This document shows positions 1 through 8,258 of a stretch of 64,000 nt of DNA, piece after piece. Where the stretch lies: NCBI GenBank assembly GCA_963702235.1, contig CAVPBZ010000007.1, positions 186,001-250,000 of the forward strand, written 5' to 3'. Within the stretch, counting starts at the first letter, position 1. The number at the start of each line of letters is the position of its first letter. Source of the DNA: PALSA-505 sp963702235 (lineage in GTDB: Bacteria > Actinomycetota > Actinomycetes > Streptosporangiales > Streptosporangiaceae). Below the pieces are notes generated by a model, which was given only the letters and a program-made list of their open reading frames with translations, was not told where the DNA came from and did no database searches. A program made the translations under genes and the position numbers.

Positions 1-1545
1 ACCCGACGTGCTCGCGGTGAGCTTGGCCACCTCGACGTTGTCGATGAGCAGGTTAACCGGGTGCCGCGGCAGGAAACCGGGGTCGAGCAGGTACGCCGAA
101 TGGCCGGCCTGGATGGTGCCGGGGGACAGCTGAATGCTGTGCTCCAGCTGGCTCAGCGCCGATGCCGCCTGATGCCGGGCGGCAGACTCCTGGTTCTCGG
201 CGCGCGTGGCGGCGACGAGGCTCGGGACGAACGTGCTCGCGTTGACCGTGCCCCAGCCGCTCGCCACGTCGAATCCCCTGGCCGCGGAGAATCCGGGAAC
301 CTTGGGCGTGGAGTTATTTCCCTTGATGACGTCGGCTATCCCGCTCGCCGCGCCGGCCGGTCCCAGGATCCCGTAGAGAGCCGGGTTGACCGGTCCGACG
401 TTCGCATGGTTGAGCTGGGTAGCCAGGGCGAGCACGCCAGCGAACAATGGCGCTGCTTCCGACGTCCCGTTCTGCGCGTCCATGGTGATGTCCGGCACCG
501 ACCGCATGGAGCTGCCGGTAATGCCGGCCACTGCGTTCTGGTAGCCGGGACGCGGGAACACCGCGGAGAATCCGGCGCCCTCAGAGAATGGCCCCTGGTG
601 CCATATCGGGTCGGGCCCGGCCTTGACCCCGGTCGGGCTGAGGTTCGGCACACTGCCGCCGACCGCGGTCACCCAGGGAGAGTCGTCCCAGGCTGCCGTG
701 TCCGGGGTGGTCGAGGTGTTGGCGCACTGGCCGCTGGCCACGGCAAGGTTCTGCACGACCCCGCAGTCGCCGGTGGCCACCATGACCGGGATGCCCGCCG
801 CAGCGGCCGACAGCTCGCCCGCGTTCTGCGCCGTGATCTCCTCCTGGCCGTGGCTGTAGGTGATCTCGCCGGTGCCGTCACTGATCGAGATCGAGTTGGC
901 CAGGTGGTTACTGCTGATGTACTCCAGAGCCCGCATCATCTCCGGCGGGGCGACCTGGCTGGCGGCGTCGTCGGTGATCTCGCTGTCAGCCGGCGTCGCG
1001 GAGATCACGATCTTGGCGTACGGCGCGATCAGGTGCGCCGAGATCACGTCGAGGGTGAGCTCGCCCTTCCACGCTGAGCACGATCCGTAGCTGCCCAGCT
1101 TGACCATGCCGGGCGGGCACTTGGGCGGCAGCGCACCGGACGGGAAGACCGTGGTGATCTGCGGATTGGGCAGGCCATAAGTCTTGTCGAATCCGGCGAC
1201 GACCTTGCTGATGCCCGGGTCGTCCCAGCCTTCGATCACGGCGATGGTTGTCCCGTACCCGTCGATATCCTGTTTCCACAGGTTACCGATCTGGTAGTCG
1301 AAGATATCCTGCGGACCTGGCGTATTGAAGCGGTACTTGTGATAATTCTTCTGCATATTCTGCAGCACGGCGGTAAGCACCTTGATGCGCTGCTGCTTTC
1401 CCGCGAGGGCAGCGGCGGTGACATGCGTGCCGGGAGATGCCACCACGGCCCCGGCCGCCCCGGCCGAGCTGGCCGGCGCTGCGAACGAGATCACGAGCGC
1501 GCAGGCTATGAGCAGCATGCCTCTTCTCTTGCCGGTTCTCTTCAA
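1..1545 (-). CDS. Sedolisin-family (S53) serine-carboxyl protease, 3' end outside window
   Basis: Secreted endopeptidase of the sedolisin/kumamolisin family. 515 codons are visible and the frame is still open at base 1, so the C-terminus lies outside. The chosen TTG start at 1545 follows a GGGAG ribosome site and gives a basic n-region (LKRTGKRRG) and a hydrophobic stretch at about residues 10-29, a signal peptide. The catalytic Glu and Asp are in WKGELTLDV (E162, D166) and the nucleophile is in NGTSEAAP (S362). A calcium-site-like DVIKGNN and FDVASGWGTVN follow, and then a further C-terminal region. The usual long activation prodomain is absent: only about 70 residues precede the catalytic fold. 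An ATG at 1518 is a weaker start because it removes the basic n-region. Family assignment is firm; substrate unknown. Confidence 0.9.
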   Translation of the reverse strand, partial: MKRTGKRRGMLLIACALVISFAAPASSAGAAGAVVASPGTHVTAAALAGKQQRIKVLTAVLQNMQKNYHKYRFNTPGPQDIFDYQIGNLWKQDIDGYGTTIAVIEGWDDPGISKVVAGFDKTYGLPNPQITTVFPSGALPPKCPPGMVKLGSYGSCSAWKGELTLDVISAHLIAPYAKIVISATPADSEITDDAASQVAPPEMMRALEYISSNHLANSISISDGTGEITYSHGQEEITAQNAGELSAAAAGIPVMVATGDCGVVQNLAVASGQCANTSTTPDTAAWDDSPWVTAVGGSVPNLSPTGVKAGPDPIWHQGPFSEGAGFSAVFPRPGYQNAVAGITGSSMRSVPDITMDAQNGTSEAAPLFAGVLALATQLNHANVGPVNPALYGILGPAGAASGIADVIKGNNSTPKVPGFSAARGFDVASGWGTVNASTFVPSLVAATRAENQESAARHQAASALSQLEHSIQLSPGTIQAGHSAYLLDPGFLPRHPVNLLIDNVEVAKLTASTSG

Positions 1546-1603
1546 GATCTCTCCCGGAAGTCGCTGACACCGACCATCCCGACGTGGTCAAATCCGAACT
1601 AGT

Positions 1604-1619
1604 GTGATGTATGTATCAC
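1604..1619. promoter_or_regulatory. Inverted repeat, possible operator
   Basis: GTGAT and ATCAC flank a 6-base spacer in the gap between the divergent protease gene and the gene starting at 1719. The position fits an operator for either gene. No regulator gene is adjacent, so this is only a candidate. Confidence 0.3.
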
Positions 1620-1718
1620 GGGGGGAGCAACCCGGTAAGCCCGGTCAGTAGCCTGCGACGATCACTCTGACAAGATCTACGAATTTTCATCAGTTCGGTA
1701 GAAATATGAGGTTGGACC

Positions 1719-3562
1719 ATGTTCGACTGGTCCCCGGGTCGTGTCCTGTCGCAGGCACGGCCTCGGGGAGCGGGGCCCATGGAGAGGTCGAGTCAAGACG
1801 CGCCGCAGTTGCCGCGCGGGCCGGCAGCAGATCCGGACGAGGGACACCGGTCCGGGTCGTCAGCGCAGTCAGATCACACGGACATCGATGCTGCCCGGAC
1901 TAGCTGGCAGCCAGCCAAGAACGGGCGTCCGGCCTGGCAGGCTCAGCTAAGGCCACCCGCCAGCGACCCCGACGATGCCAAGACCGCGCCCGAGCCGGCC
2001 ATCAAGGTCCGTCCCGTCCAGCCGGCCAGGCCGTCAGCGGCAGGCACCAGCCAGCTGGGCACCAGCCAGACCGGCACCGGCCGACCGGGCGCTAGCCAGA
2101 CGGCCACGGGCACGGGCGAGACCAGCACCAGCCCTCCTGCCCGGCTGGCGCCGCCGCTGCGGGCCAGTTCGGGCCCGTCGCAGTCAATGGCCGCCTCGCC
2201 GGGGGCCAGTACGGGTCCGGCCCAGCCGAACGCCGCCAGCGCACCAGGGACTAGGTCCGGTCCGCTCAATGGCGCGCGCCGGCCCGCCGCCGGGTAATTC
2301 GGGTCCGTCCAACGGAGCGGCGGCCAGCCCGCCGCGCGGCAACTCGGGTCCGCCGCCGCGGAACGCCGCCAGCCAGCCGCCGCGGATGAGCGCGGACCCC
2401 GATGATGCCAAGACCGCGCCCCAGCCCGCGATCAGGATCCGGCCGGTCCCTGAGATCCGCCCGGTTGAGGCTCAGCGTGACTCCGGTCGTGCCGGTTTTG
2501 ACGAGCATGGATTCGTGCCGGGGCTGTCCCGGCCGAAAGAACCGTACCGCAGAACGCCTCGGACCCAGGCGGCACAGCCATCGTGGCTCACGATTCTCGC
2601 CACCACCGTTCGGCTATGGCTGAAACGGCGGGCAAACCGCGACCGCGGGGCCAGGAAAACGGTGGTTACCCGGCCGCGGGTGCTGCTGGCAGTGCTGGCG
2701 CTCGTGATATTCGGGGCGGCGGTACTCGGACTGGCGCTGGCCGGCAACGGCACGAAGGCTCCGCGTCCCGGTCACGCGGCGAACCCGGTGCTGAGCGCGC
2801 AGGCGGCCCGCAGCCAGGCGGCCGCCTGGATCAGCGCGCAGGCCGGCCGGAACACCATCGTGTCCTGCGATCCGGTGATGTGCGCCGTGCTGCTGGCGCA
2901 CGGCTTCCCGGCAGGCAACCTGGACCGGCTCGGGCCGGACGCGCCCGATCCGCTGGCTTCCGACCTGATCGCGGCGACCGCTGTGCTGAGGAGCCAGTTC
3001 GGGTCGCGGCTTGGCTCGGTGTACGCGCCCGTCATCCTGGCCAGTTTCGGCACCGGGAGCGCTGTTGTCGACATCCGGGTCGTCGCGCCCGATGGCGCCG
3101 TCGTCTACACCAGCCAGTTCCGCACTGACCAGGCGAACAGGCAGACCGTCGGCGCACAGTTCCTGCGCAACTCCGGGATCGTGGTCGATCCGTCGGCCCG
3201 GCGCCAGCTCGTCAGCGGAATGGTGGACTCGCGCCTCCTCGTGACCCTCGCGACGATGGCCGACCAGGTGCATCCGCTGCAGATCCTGACCTTCGGCGGC
3301 GCTTCACCGGGTGCCAGTCCCGGCGTCCCGCTGCGGACCGCGGTGATCTTCGGTGCTACTAGCGGGTTGAACAGGAAGCAGCGCCGTGCTGAGGTCGCTG
3401 CGCGCGTTCTTGCTGGCGCAGCAGCCGCCGTACCTGCCCGCGAGCACCCAGATCGTTCCGGTTGCGGCGGGGCAGAGCGCCCTGCGCATCCAGTTTGCCG
3501 CGCCCAGCCCGCTCGGACTGCTGAGCGGAAATCACCCCGTTGTCAAGATCCCGACCCAATGA
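1719..3562 (+). pseudogene. Proline-rich single-pass membrane protein, reading frame broken twice
   Basis: No family recognised. The frame opens at ATG 1719 with a long Pro/Ser/Gly-rich, presumably cytoplasmic region. It runs into a stop near 2297, but the same protein style continues from about 2269 in the next frame. The motif DPDDAKTAP followed by PAI and RPV occurs before the shift (about 1969) and after it (about 2395), which supports one original gene. A basic stretch and a membrane segment (VLLAVLALVIFGAAVLGLAL, about 2680-2740) precede an extracellular region of about 200 residues. A second shift near 3368 restores a sensible C-terminus ending PVVKIPTQ at the TGA of 3560-3562; without it the frame runs on to 3612 as low-complexity Arg/Ala sequence. 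Either a pseudogene or two sequence errors. Confidence 0.5.
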
Positions 3563-3608
3563 TCACGAGAGGCCGTCACTGTGCCAGGCGGCCGCGAAAT
3601 GAGGAACG

Positions 3609-4499
3609 ATGACTCTCCAGGCACCAGTTCGCCGGATCATCCGCGTGCTTGCGGCCGCCGCCCTCGTGGGAGGGTGGCTCGCCGCGGCTGCTCCCGCCGC
3701 GATGGCCTCGCCTGCCGCGGCCACCAGGCAGACCACCGGCTACCTCCGCCTTGCCCACCTGTCCCCGAATGCCCCTGCGGTTGACGTCTACCTGTACTCG
3801 GTCGGCAACTCCCACGCCATGATCGTGGTCCATCACGTGAGCTACGGGACTGTCTCGACCTACCAGCCCGTCCCGGCGGGCGATTACACCGTCGCCATGC
3901 GGGCGGCTGGCAAGCCCTCCTCTTCGCCGCCGGTGCTGTCCACCACTGTCCGGATTGCAGCGGGCCACGCGTACACCGTGGCCGGGCTCGGCCCGGCCGC
4001 TGGGCTCCGGTTGCAGGTGCTCGAGGACTCGCTGACGACTCCGCGAGGGAAGTCGCTTGTCCGGGTTATTCAGGCCTCGCTTAAGGAACACAAGGTCACG
4101 GTGACGGCCGGCGGCCAGACCCTGACCAAGAATCTCACCTTCGGCAGCGTGACCTCGTACGTGGCCGTGAATGCCGGCACCTGGAACGTCAAGGTCTCCG
4201 GCAGTACGCTGAACGCGTCGAAGAGCGTCAGCCTGGCGGCCGACACCACGCACACGATCGTGGTGCTCGATGACCCGGGCCACCTGGCCATCGACCCGCT
4301 CACCGACGCCGCCGGCAGCGGGCTGATGCCCGCGGGCGCTCCCGCCACGGGGTTCGGCGGCATGGCGCCGCGGCCGGGTTCGTCGCCGCTGCCGTGGGTG
4401 GCGGTCATAGCTCTCGGTGCACTCGTCGCCGCCGCCGGAACGCTGCGGCTGCGCCGCCGCAGCCGCCCGTGGGGGGCCGGCGGGGCGCACGCGCGCTGA
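3609..4499 (+). CDS. DUF4397 surface protein with C-terminal membrane anchor
   Basis: Exported protein of 296 residues. An N-terminal signal peptide (about residues 1-34) ends near MASPAAA. The middle part has the DUF4397 opening YLRLAHLSPNAPAVDVYL at about residues 45-62 and a second beta-rich half from about residue 150. The C-terminus has a Pro/Gly linker with APATGFGG, a hydrophobic helix (about 264-282) and a basic tail RLRRRSRPW, the layout of a sortase substrate. The motif is not a canonical LPxTG. The next gene is a class F sortase, and DUF4397-sortase F pairs are common in actinobacteria, so covalent or membrane display by that sortase is inferred. Confidence 0.85.
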   Translation: MTLQAPVRRIIRVLAAAALVGGWLAAAAPAAMASPAAATRQTTGYLRLAHLSPNAPAVDVYLYSVGNSHAMIVVHHVSYGTVSTYQPVPAGDYTVAMRAAGKPSSSPPVLSTTVRIAAGHAYTVAGLGPAAGLRLQVLEDSLTTPRGKSLVRVIQASLKEHKVTVTAGGQTLTKNLTFGSVTSYVAVNAGTWNVKVSGSTLNASKSVSLAADTTHTIVVLDDPGHLAIDPLTDAAGSGLMPAGAPATGFGGMAPRPGSSPLPWVAVIALGALVAAAGTLRLRRRSRPWGAGGAHAR

Positions 4500-4500
4500 C

Positions 4501-5409
4501 GTGAGCCTGACCAGCCGCGGGCGGCGCCACGCCGGCCCGCGGCTGGCCCCGGCCCGCCCACATGCCGCAGCCAAGATCCATGCCGAAGCCGTGACCGGAC
4601 CTGAAGCCGTGACCAGGACCGGTGCCGCGACCGGGACCGGTCCTGGGGCCGAGGCTGGGACGGGAGCGGGCGCGGGAAACCGAGGCGGCGCTGAGACCCC
4701 AGCGGGTACCGGGAACCGGACCGGGGCTGAGGCGCCGGCCAGGACGGCGAGACACCGCCGGGTGCGCATCGGCCCGTTCGTGCTGGCCGGGCGGCCCGCC
4801 GTGGTCGCGGTAGGCGTTGGCTTGCTCATGGCCGGGTCCGGCACGGCCGGGCTGCTGATGTCCAGCCACAGCCGTTACGTTCCGCCGCACGTCGCGCGCG
4901 TCAAGCCGGTGCTGCCGCCGGTCGGGCCGCAGCAGCAGACGCCGGCCCCGCAGGTGGCCGAGCAGGTCGCGCCGCCGGTCTCCCTCACCATCCCGGTGCT
5001 CGGCGTGCGCACCCGGCTCATCCGCCTCGGCACCACCAAATCGGGCGCGCTGCAGGTGCCCTCGACCACGGCGGTCGCGGGCTGGTACACCGGCAGCCCC
5101 CGGCCTGGGGCCGTCGGCTCCTCGGTGATCGCCGGACACGTGGACTCCTACCTCGGGCCTGGGGTGTTCTTCCGGCTGCACCTGCTGCGCCGGGGCGACC
5201 GGATTTACGTTGGCCAGGCGGGCGGCCGGGTCGCCGTGTTCCGGGTGAGCTCCGTGCACCTCTACACCCAGACCCGCTTCCCGACGTCTTCGGTGTACGG
5301 TCCGACCCCGACGCCGACGCTCCGCCTGGTCACCTGCGGCGGCACCTTCGACCCGCAAACCCGCGGATACCTCAGCAACGTCGTCGTCTACGCCGCCCTC
5401 GCCTCCTGA
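4501..5409 (+). CDS. Class F sortase
   Basis: Membrane-anchored cysteine transpeptidase, 302 residues from GTG 4501, one base after the stop of the DUF4397 gene; an earlier in-frame ATG at 4417 would overlap that gene and add a low-complexity leader. A long Ala/Gly/Thr-rich cytoplasmic region precedes a membrane segment (about residues 100-121). The sortase fold contains the catalytic His in VIAGHVDS (H213), the nucleophile in LVTCGGTF (C279) and the Arg in TRGYLSNVV (R288). Class F membership rests on size, this motif spelling and the DUF4397 neighbour, a probable substrate. Confidence 0.88.
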   Translation: MSLTSRGRRHAGPRLAPARPHAAAKIHAEAVTGPEAVTRTGAATGTGPGAEAGTGAGAGNRGGAETPAGTGNRTGAEAPARTARHRRVRIGPFVLAGRPAVVAVGVGLLMAGSGTAGLLMSSHSRYVPPHVARVKPVLPPVGPQQQTPAPQVAEQVAPPVSLTIPVLGVRTRLIRLGTTKSGALQVPSTTAVAGWYTGSPRPGAVGSSVIAGHVDSYLGPGVFFRLHLLRRGDRIYVGQAGGRVAVFRVSSVHLYTQTRFPTSSVYGPTPTPTLRLVTCGGTFDPQTRGYLSNVVVYAALAS

Positions 5410-5451
5410 CGCCCACCCGCCCGCACGGACCTGACCCGCTGGCGCAAGCCT

Positions 5452-5523
5452 GACTTTGCACACGCCGCGACCAAAAAGCCGGGTGTTTTGTCATAATTCC
5501 GTGGTCGCAGCGTGTGCAAAGTC
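5452..5523. repeat. Long inverted repeat (22-bp arms, 28-base loop)
   Basis: Arms 5452-5473 and 5502-5523 are complementary at 21 of 22 positions; the left arm begins GACTTTGCACACG. The AT-rich loop contains TGTTTTGTCATAATTCC, unlike the surrounding DNA. It lies between the sortase stop and the next small gene. No T-run follows, so it is not a standard terminator. A dispersed palindromic element (REP- or MITE-like) or a structured RNA are both possible. Confidence 0.7.
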
Positions 5524-5622
5524 GAAATGATCAAGGGACCTGGCGTGACGGGGCCTGCGGTGGCGGAGACAGACGGGCCAGCGGTGGCGCAGGTCGACGG
5601 CACCGTCCCGTAGCATGGCGCG

Positions 5623-5787
5623 GTGTCGAGCCCGGGACGCTGGCTCCTTGCCGCACTGCGGCGGATGCTGTTCAGCGCACCCGCCGCGGCCGTGGTGCCG
5701 GCCGTGACCGCCCTGCTCAGCGGCCTGAACCCGCGCCGGTCCCCGCTCGGCCCGCCCGGCTGCCCGACCCCCGCGAGCCAGCAGTGA
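5623..5787 (+). CDS. Small hypothetical protein (54 aa) coupled to the thioredoxin gene
   Basis: GTG start at 5623, stop TGA at 5785-5787. It begins VSSPGRWLLAALRRML and has one hydrophobic stretch and a Pro-rich tail. Its stop overlaps the GTG start of the thioredoxin-like gene (GTGA), a common sign of translational coupling. No family recognised. It could be chance open frame in GC-rich DNA. Confidence 0.35.
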   Translation: MSSPGRWLLAALRRMLFSAPAAAVVPAVTALLSGLNPRRSPLGPPGCPTPASQQ

Positions 5788-6332
5788 GGCGGCGGATCAC
5801 GATCGCCGTGGCCGCGGTCGTCGCCGTCATCGCGGTCGCGCTCGCGGTGACGCACCTGACCGGCGCCAAGGCCGGGCTGCCCGCGGTCGGCTCAGTCATC
5901 CCGGCGGCGCAGCGCCCGATGGCGCCGGACATCGCCGGCACGACCCTGACCGGCACGCACCTGAACGTCGCCGGCCTCCGCGGTCATCCCGTAGTCATCA
6001 ACTTCTGGGGGTCGTGGTGCGGCCCCTGCCAGGCGGAGGCACCGGTGCTCGCCCGGGTCGCCACCGAAACCCGCCGCCTCGGCGTGCACGTCGTCGGCAT
6101 CGACGTCCGCGACAACCCGGCGGCCGGGCTCGCGTTCGAGCAGGGGCACCGTATCCCGTTCCCCAGCATCAGCGACCCGAACAGCCTCATCGCCGCCACG
6201 TTCGGCGCCCAGGCGCCCAGTTCGACGCCGTCCACCTACATCCTCGACGCCCGCGGCCGGATCGCCTGGGCGTACTTCGGCGGCACCCAGTACAACCAGC
6301 TGGAACTCGCGGTGCTCCGGGTCGCCCAGTGA
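5784..6332 (+). CDS. TlpA/ResA-like membrane-anchored thioredoxin
   Basis: Extracytoplasmic thiol-disulfide oxidoreductase, 182 residues from GTG 5784. An N-terminal basic RRR is followed by a membrane anchor (about residues 4-25). The thioredoxin fold has the redox motif in FWGSWCGPCQAE (C79 and C82) and the cis-proline region STPSTYIL. TlpA-like proteins reduce disulfides outside the membrane, often for cytochrome c or metallocentre assembly. No cytochrome c biogenesis gene is adjacent, so the partner is unknown. The open frame extends upstream to 5514, but that part is Arg/Pro-rich shadow sequence. Confidence 0.85.
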   Translation: MRRRITIAVAAVVAVIAVALAVTHLTGAKAGLPAVGSVIPAAQRPMAPDIAGTTLTGTHLNVAGLRGHPVVINFWGSWCGPCQAEAPVLARVATETRRLGVHVVGIDVRDNPAAGLAFEQGHRIPFPSISDPNSLIAATFGAQAPSSTPSTYILDARGRIAWAYFGGTQYNQLELAVLRVAQ

Positions 6333-6483
6333 GCCCGGTCATCCCCGCGGCCAGCCGGCCTGGCCGCACGACTGCGGCGCCTTCCCGTTAGGGACAATAA
6401 AAATCGGTTTACCCGAACGGCGCTGGCCGGCGTACGTTCACAAGGGCATGCCCTGATCACGCACCTTCCTGGAGGCGAACCGG

Positions 6484-7560
6484 ATGGCCACACCCGCGGT
6501 CCACGTTCCGCGGCTGACGTCCCTGTCCCCCGGCGCCGGCTGCGCCTGCAAGCTGCCGCTGGCCAAGCTCGAGGCCGTGCTCGCATCGATGGGCACCATC
6601 GAGCCGGCCTCCGGCGACCTGCTCGTCGGCGCGCTCGAGGGTGACGATGCCGCGGTGCTCCGGCTGGACGGCGACCGCGCGCTGGTGCTGACCACCGATT
6701 TCTTCACCCCGATCGTGGACGATCCGCGGGACTGGGGCCGGATCGCGGCGGCCAACGCGATGTCTGACGTCTACGCGATGGGCGGGCGCCCGCTGTTCGC
6801 GGTGAACCTGGCCGGCTGGCCCGGTGAGGGGCTGCCGCTGGAGATGCTCGGCGCGGTGCTGCGCGGCGGCGCCGAGGTGGCGGCGCAGGCCGGCTGCCTG
6901 GTGGCCGGCGGGCACACCATCGACGACCCGGTGCCGAAGTACGGCATGGCGGTGGTCGGGATGGCCGATCCGGAGCGGCTGATGACCATCGACCGGGCGC
7001 TGCCCGGCGACCGGCTCATCCTCACCAAGCCGCTGGGCACCGGCGTGATCGCGACCGCGGTCAAGCGGGCCGCCGTGCCCGGTGACGTGCTGCGGGCGGC
7101 CGTGGACTCGATGACGCTGCTCAACGCGGGCGCCAGCGAGGCGGCGCTGGAGGCCGGCGTGCTGGCCGCGACCGACGTGACGGGGTTCGGCCTGCTCGGT
7201 CACCTGCACCGGATGATGGCGGCCAGCGGAGTGGCGGCCGAGATCGACGCCGGCCGGGTGCCGCTGCTGCCGGGAGCGGCCGAGCTCGCCGCCGAGGGGT
7301 TCGTCTCCGGCGGGACCCGGGCGAACCTCGCCCGGATGAGCGACGACGTCACGGTGGCGGGCGCGGTCCCGCCGGAGGTCATCGTGCTGCTGCACGACGC
7401 GCAGACTTCGGGCGGGCTGCTGCTCGCGGCGGCGCCGGCCGCGGCCGGGCCGCTGCTCGGTGACCTGACCGGCCGCGGGCTGCCGGCGGCCGTGATCGGC
7501 CAGGTCGTGCGCGGCACGCCCGGCCGGATCGCGGTGCGCGCCGGCGGGCCGGCCGGATGA
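6484..7560 (+). CDS. selD: Selenide, water dikinase (selenophosphate synthetase)
   Basis: Makes selenophosphate from selenide and ATP, the selenium donor for selenocysteine tRNA and selenouridine. The 358 residues match the usual length. The glycine-rich active-site loop near the N-terminus reads GAGCACK (C20, C22, K23): the catalytic position holds Cys and not Sec. AIR-synthase-like features follow, including TTDFFTP, NAMSDVYAMGG, AGGHTIDD and TDVTGFGLLGH. ATG 6484 is preceded by TGGAGG at good spacing. No selA, selB, ybbB or tRNA-Sec was found in the window, so its consumers lie elsewhere. Confidence 0.95.
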   Translation: MATPAVHVPRLTSLSPGAGCACKLPLAKLEAVLASMGTIEPASGDLLVGALEGDDAAVLRLDGDRALVLTTDFFTPIVDDPRDWGRIAAANAMSDVYAMGGRPLFAVNLAGWPGEGLPLEMLGAVLRGGAEVAAQAGCLVAGGHTIDDPVPKYGMAVVGMADPERLMTIDRALPGDRLILTKPLGTGVIATAVKRAAVPGDVLRAAVDSMTLLNAGASEAALEAGVLAATDVTGFGLLGHLHRMMAASGVAAEIDAGRVPLLPGAAELAAEGFVSGGTRANLARMSDDVTVAGAVPPEVIVLLHDAQTSGGLLLAAAPAAAGPLLGDLTGRGLPAAVIGQVVRGTPGRIAVRAGGPAG

Positions 7561-8119
7561 TGGCCGGCTACCTCGAGCCGGCCCGCGCGTCGCGCTGCGC
7601 CACGTCACCTGGGAGGACGAGGCCGAGTTCCTCCGGCTGGTCCGGGCCAGCACCGGTCTGCACCATCCGTGGCTGCAGCTGGCGGCCACGCCGGAGGAGT
7701 TCGGCGCCTTCATGGCCCGCTTCGAAAAGCCGGTGGCCAACGTCGGGCTGCTCGCCTGCGAGCGTGCCAGCGGCGCCATCGTCGGCGGGATCAACATCAA
7801 CAACATCGTGTACGGGCGTTTCCGGAGCGGCGCACTCGGCTACTGGGCGTTCGCGCCCGCGGCCGGCCGCGGCTACCTGACCGAGGCGCTGGGGCTGGTC
7901 ATCGGCTACGCCTTCGGCGCGCTGGGCCTGCACCGGCTGGAGGCCAACATCCAGCCGGCCAACGCCGCCTCCATCCGGGTGGTGCAGCGCAACGGCTTCC
8001 GCAACGAGGGCTACTCGCCGCACTACCTGTTCATCGACGGGGCCTGGCGCGGCCACGAGCGGTGGGCGATCACCCGCGAGATGGTCGGCGAAGACCCGGG
8101 GCCGGGGCTGGGCACGTAG
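7557..8119 (+). pseudogene. GNAT N-acetyltransferase (RimJ-like), frame break near its start
   Basis: RimJ/RimL-type acetyl-CoA-dependent acetyltransferase. The body is in one frame (intact from ATG 7712) and shows GYWAFAPAAGRGYLTEAL, the acetyl-CoA loop, and NAASIRVVQRNGFRNEG. Upstream in that frame there is clear family sequence back to about 7589 (RVALRHVTWEDEAEFLRLV) but no start codon. A start, ATG ATG at 7557 overlapping the selD stop (ATGA), lies in another frame and gives MMAGYLEPAR. One missing base near 7585 would join them. Calling the gene only from 7712 would drop the first strand and helix of the fold. Confidence 0.7.
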
Positions 8120-8258
8120 CACCGCGGCGCCGGGGCCGGGCCGGACAGACCCGGGGGCCGGGCCGGTCACCAGGGCAGGTGCGACCCTGGCCAGCGCCAG
8201 TTACACGGGCAGGCCGGGCTCCCGCCGGTGCCTGCCCGCTGCCGGGCGACCGCGACCG

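Noticed and set aside
6333..6483. tRNA-Sec or SECIS-like structure near selD
   Set aside because: No cloverleaf with the long variable arm and no acceptor pairing found in this gap.
8120..8258. Terminator between the convergent acetyltransferase and MBL genes
   Set aside because: Only generic GC-rich short inverted matches; no stem stands out from background.
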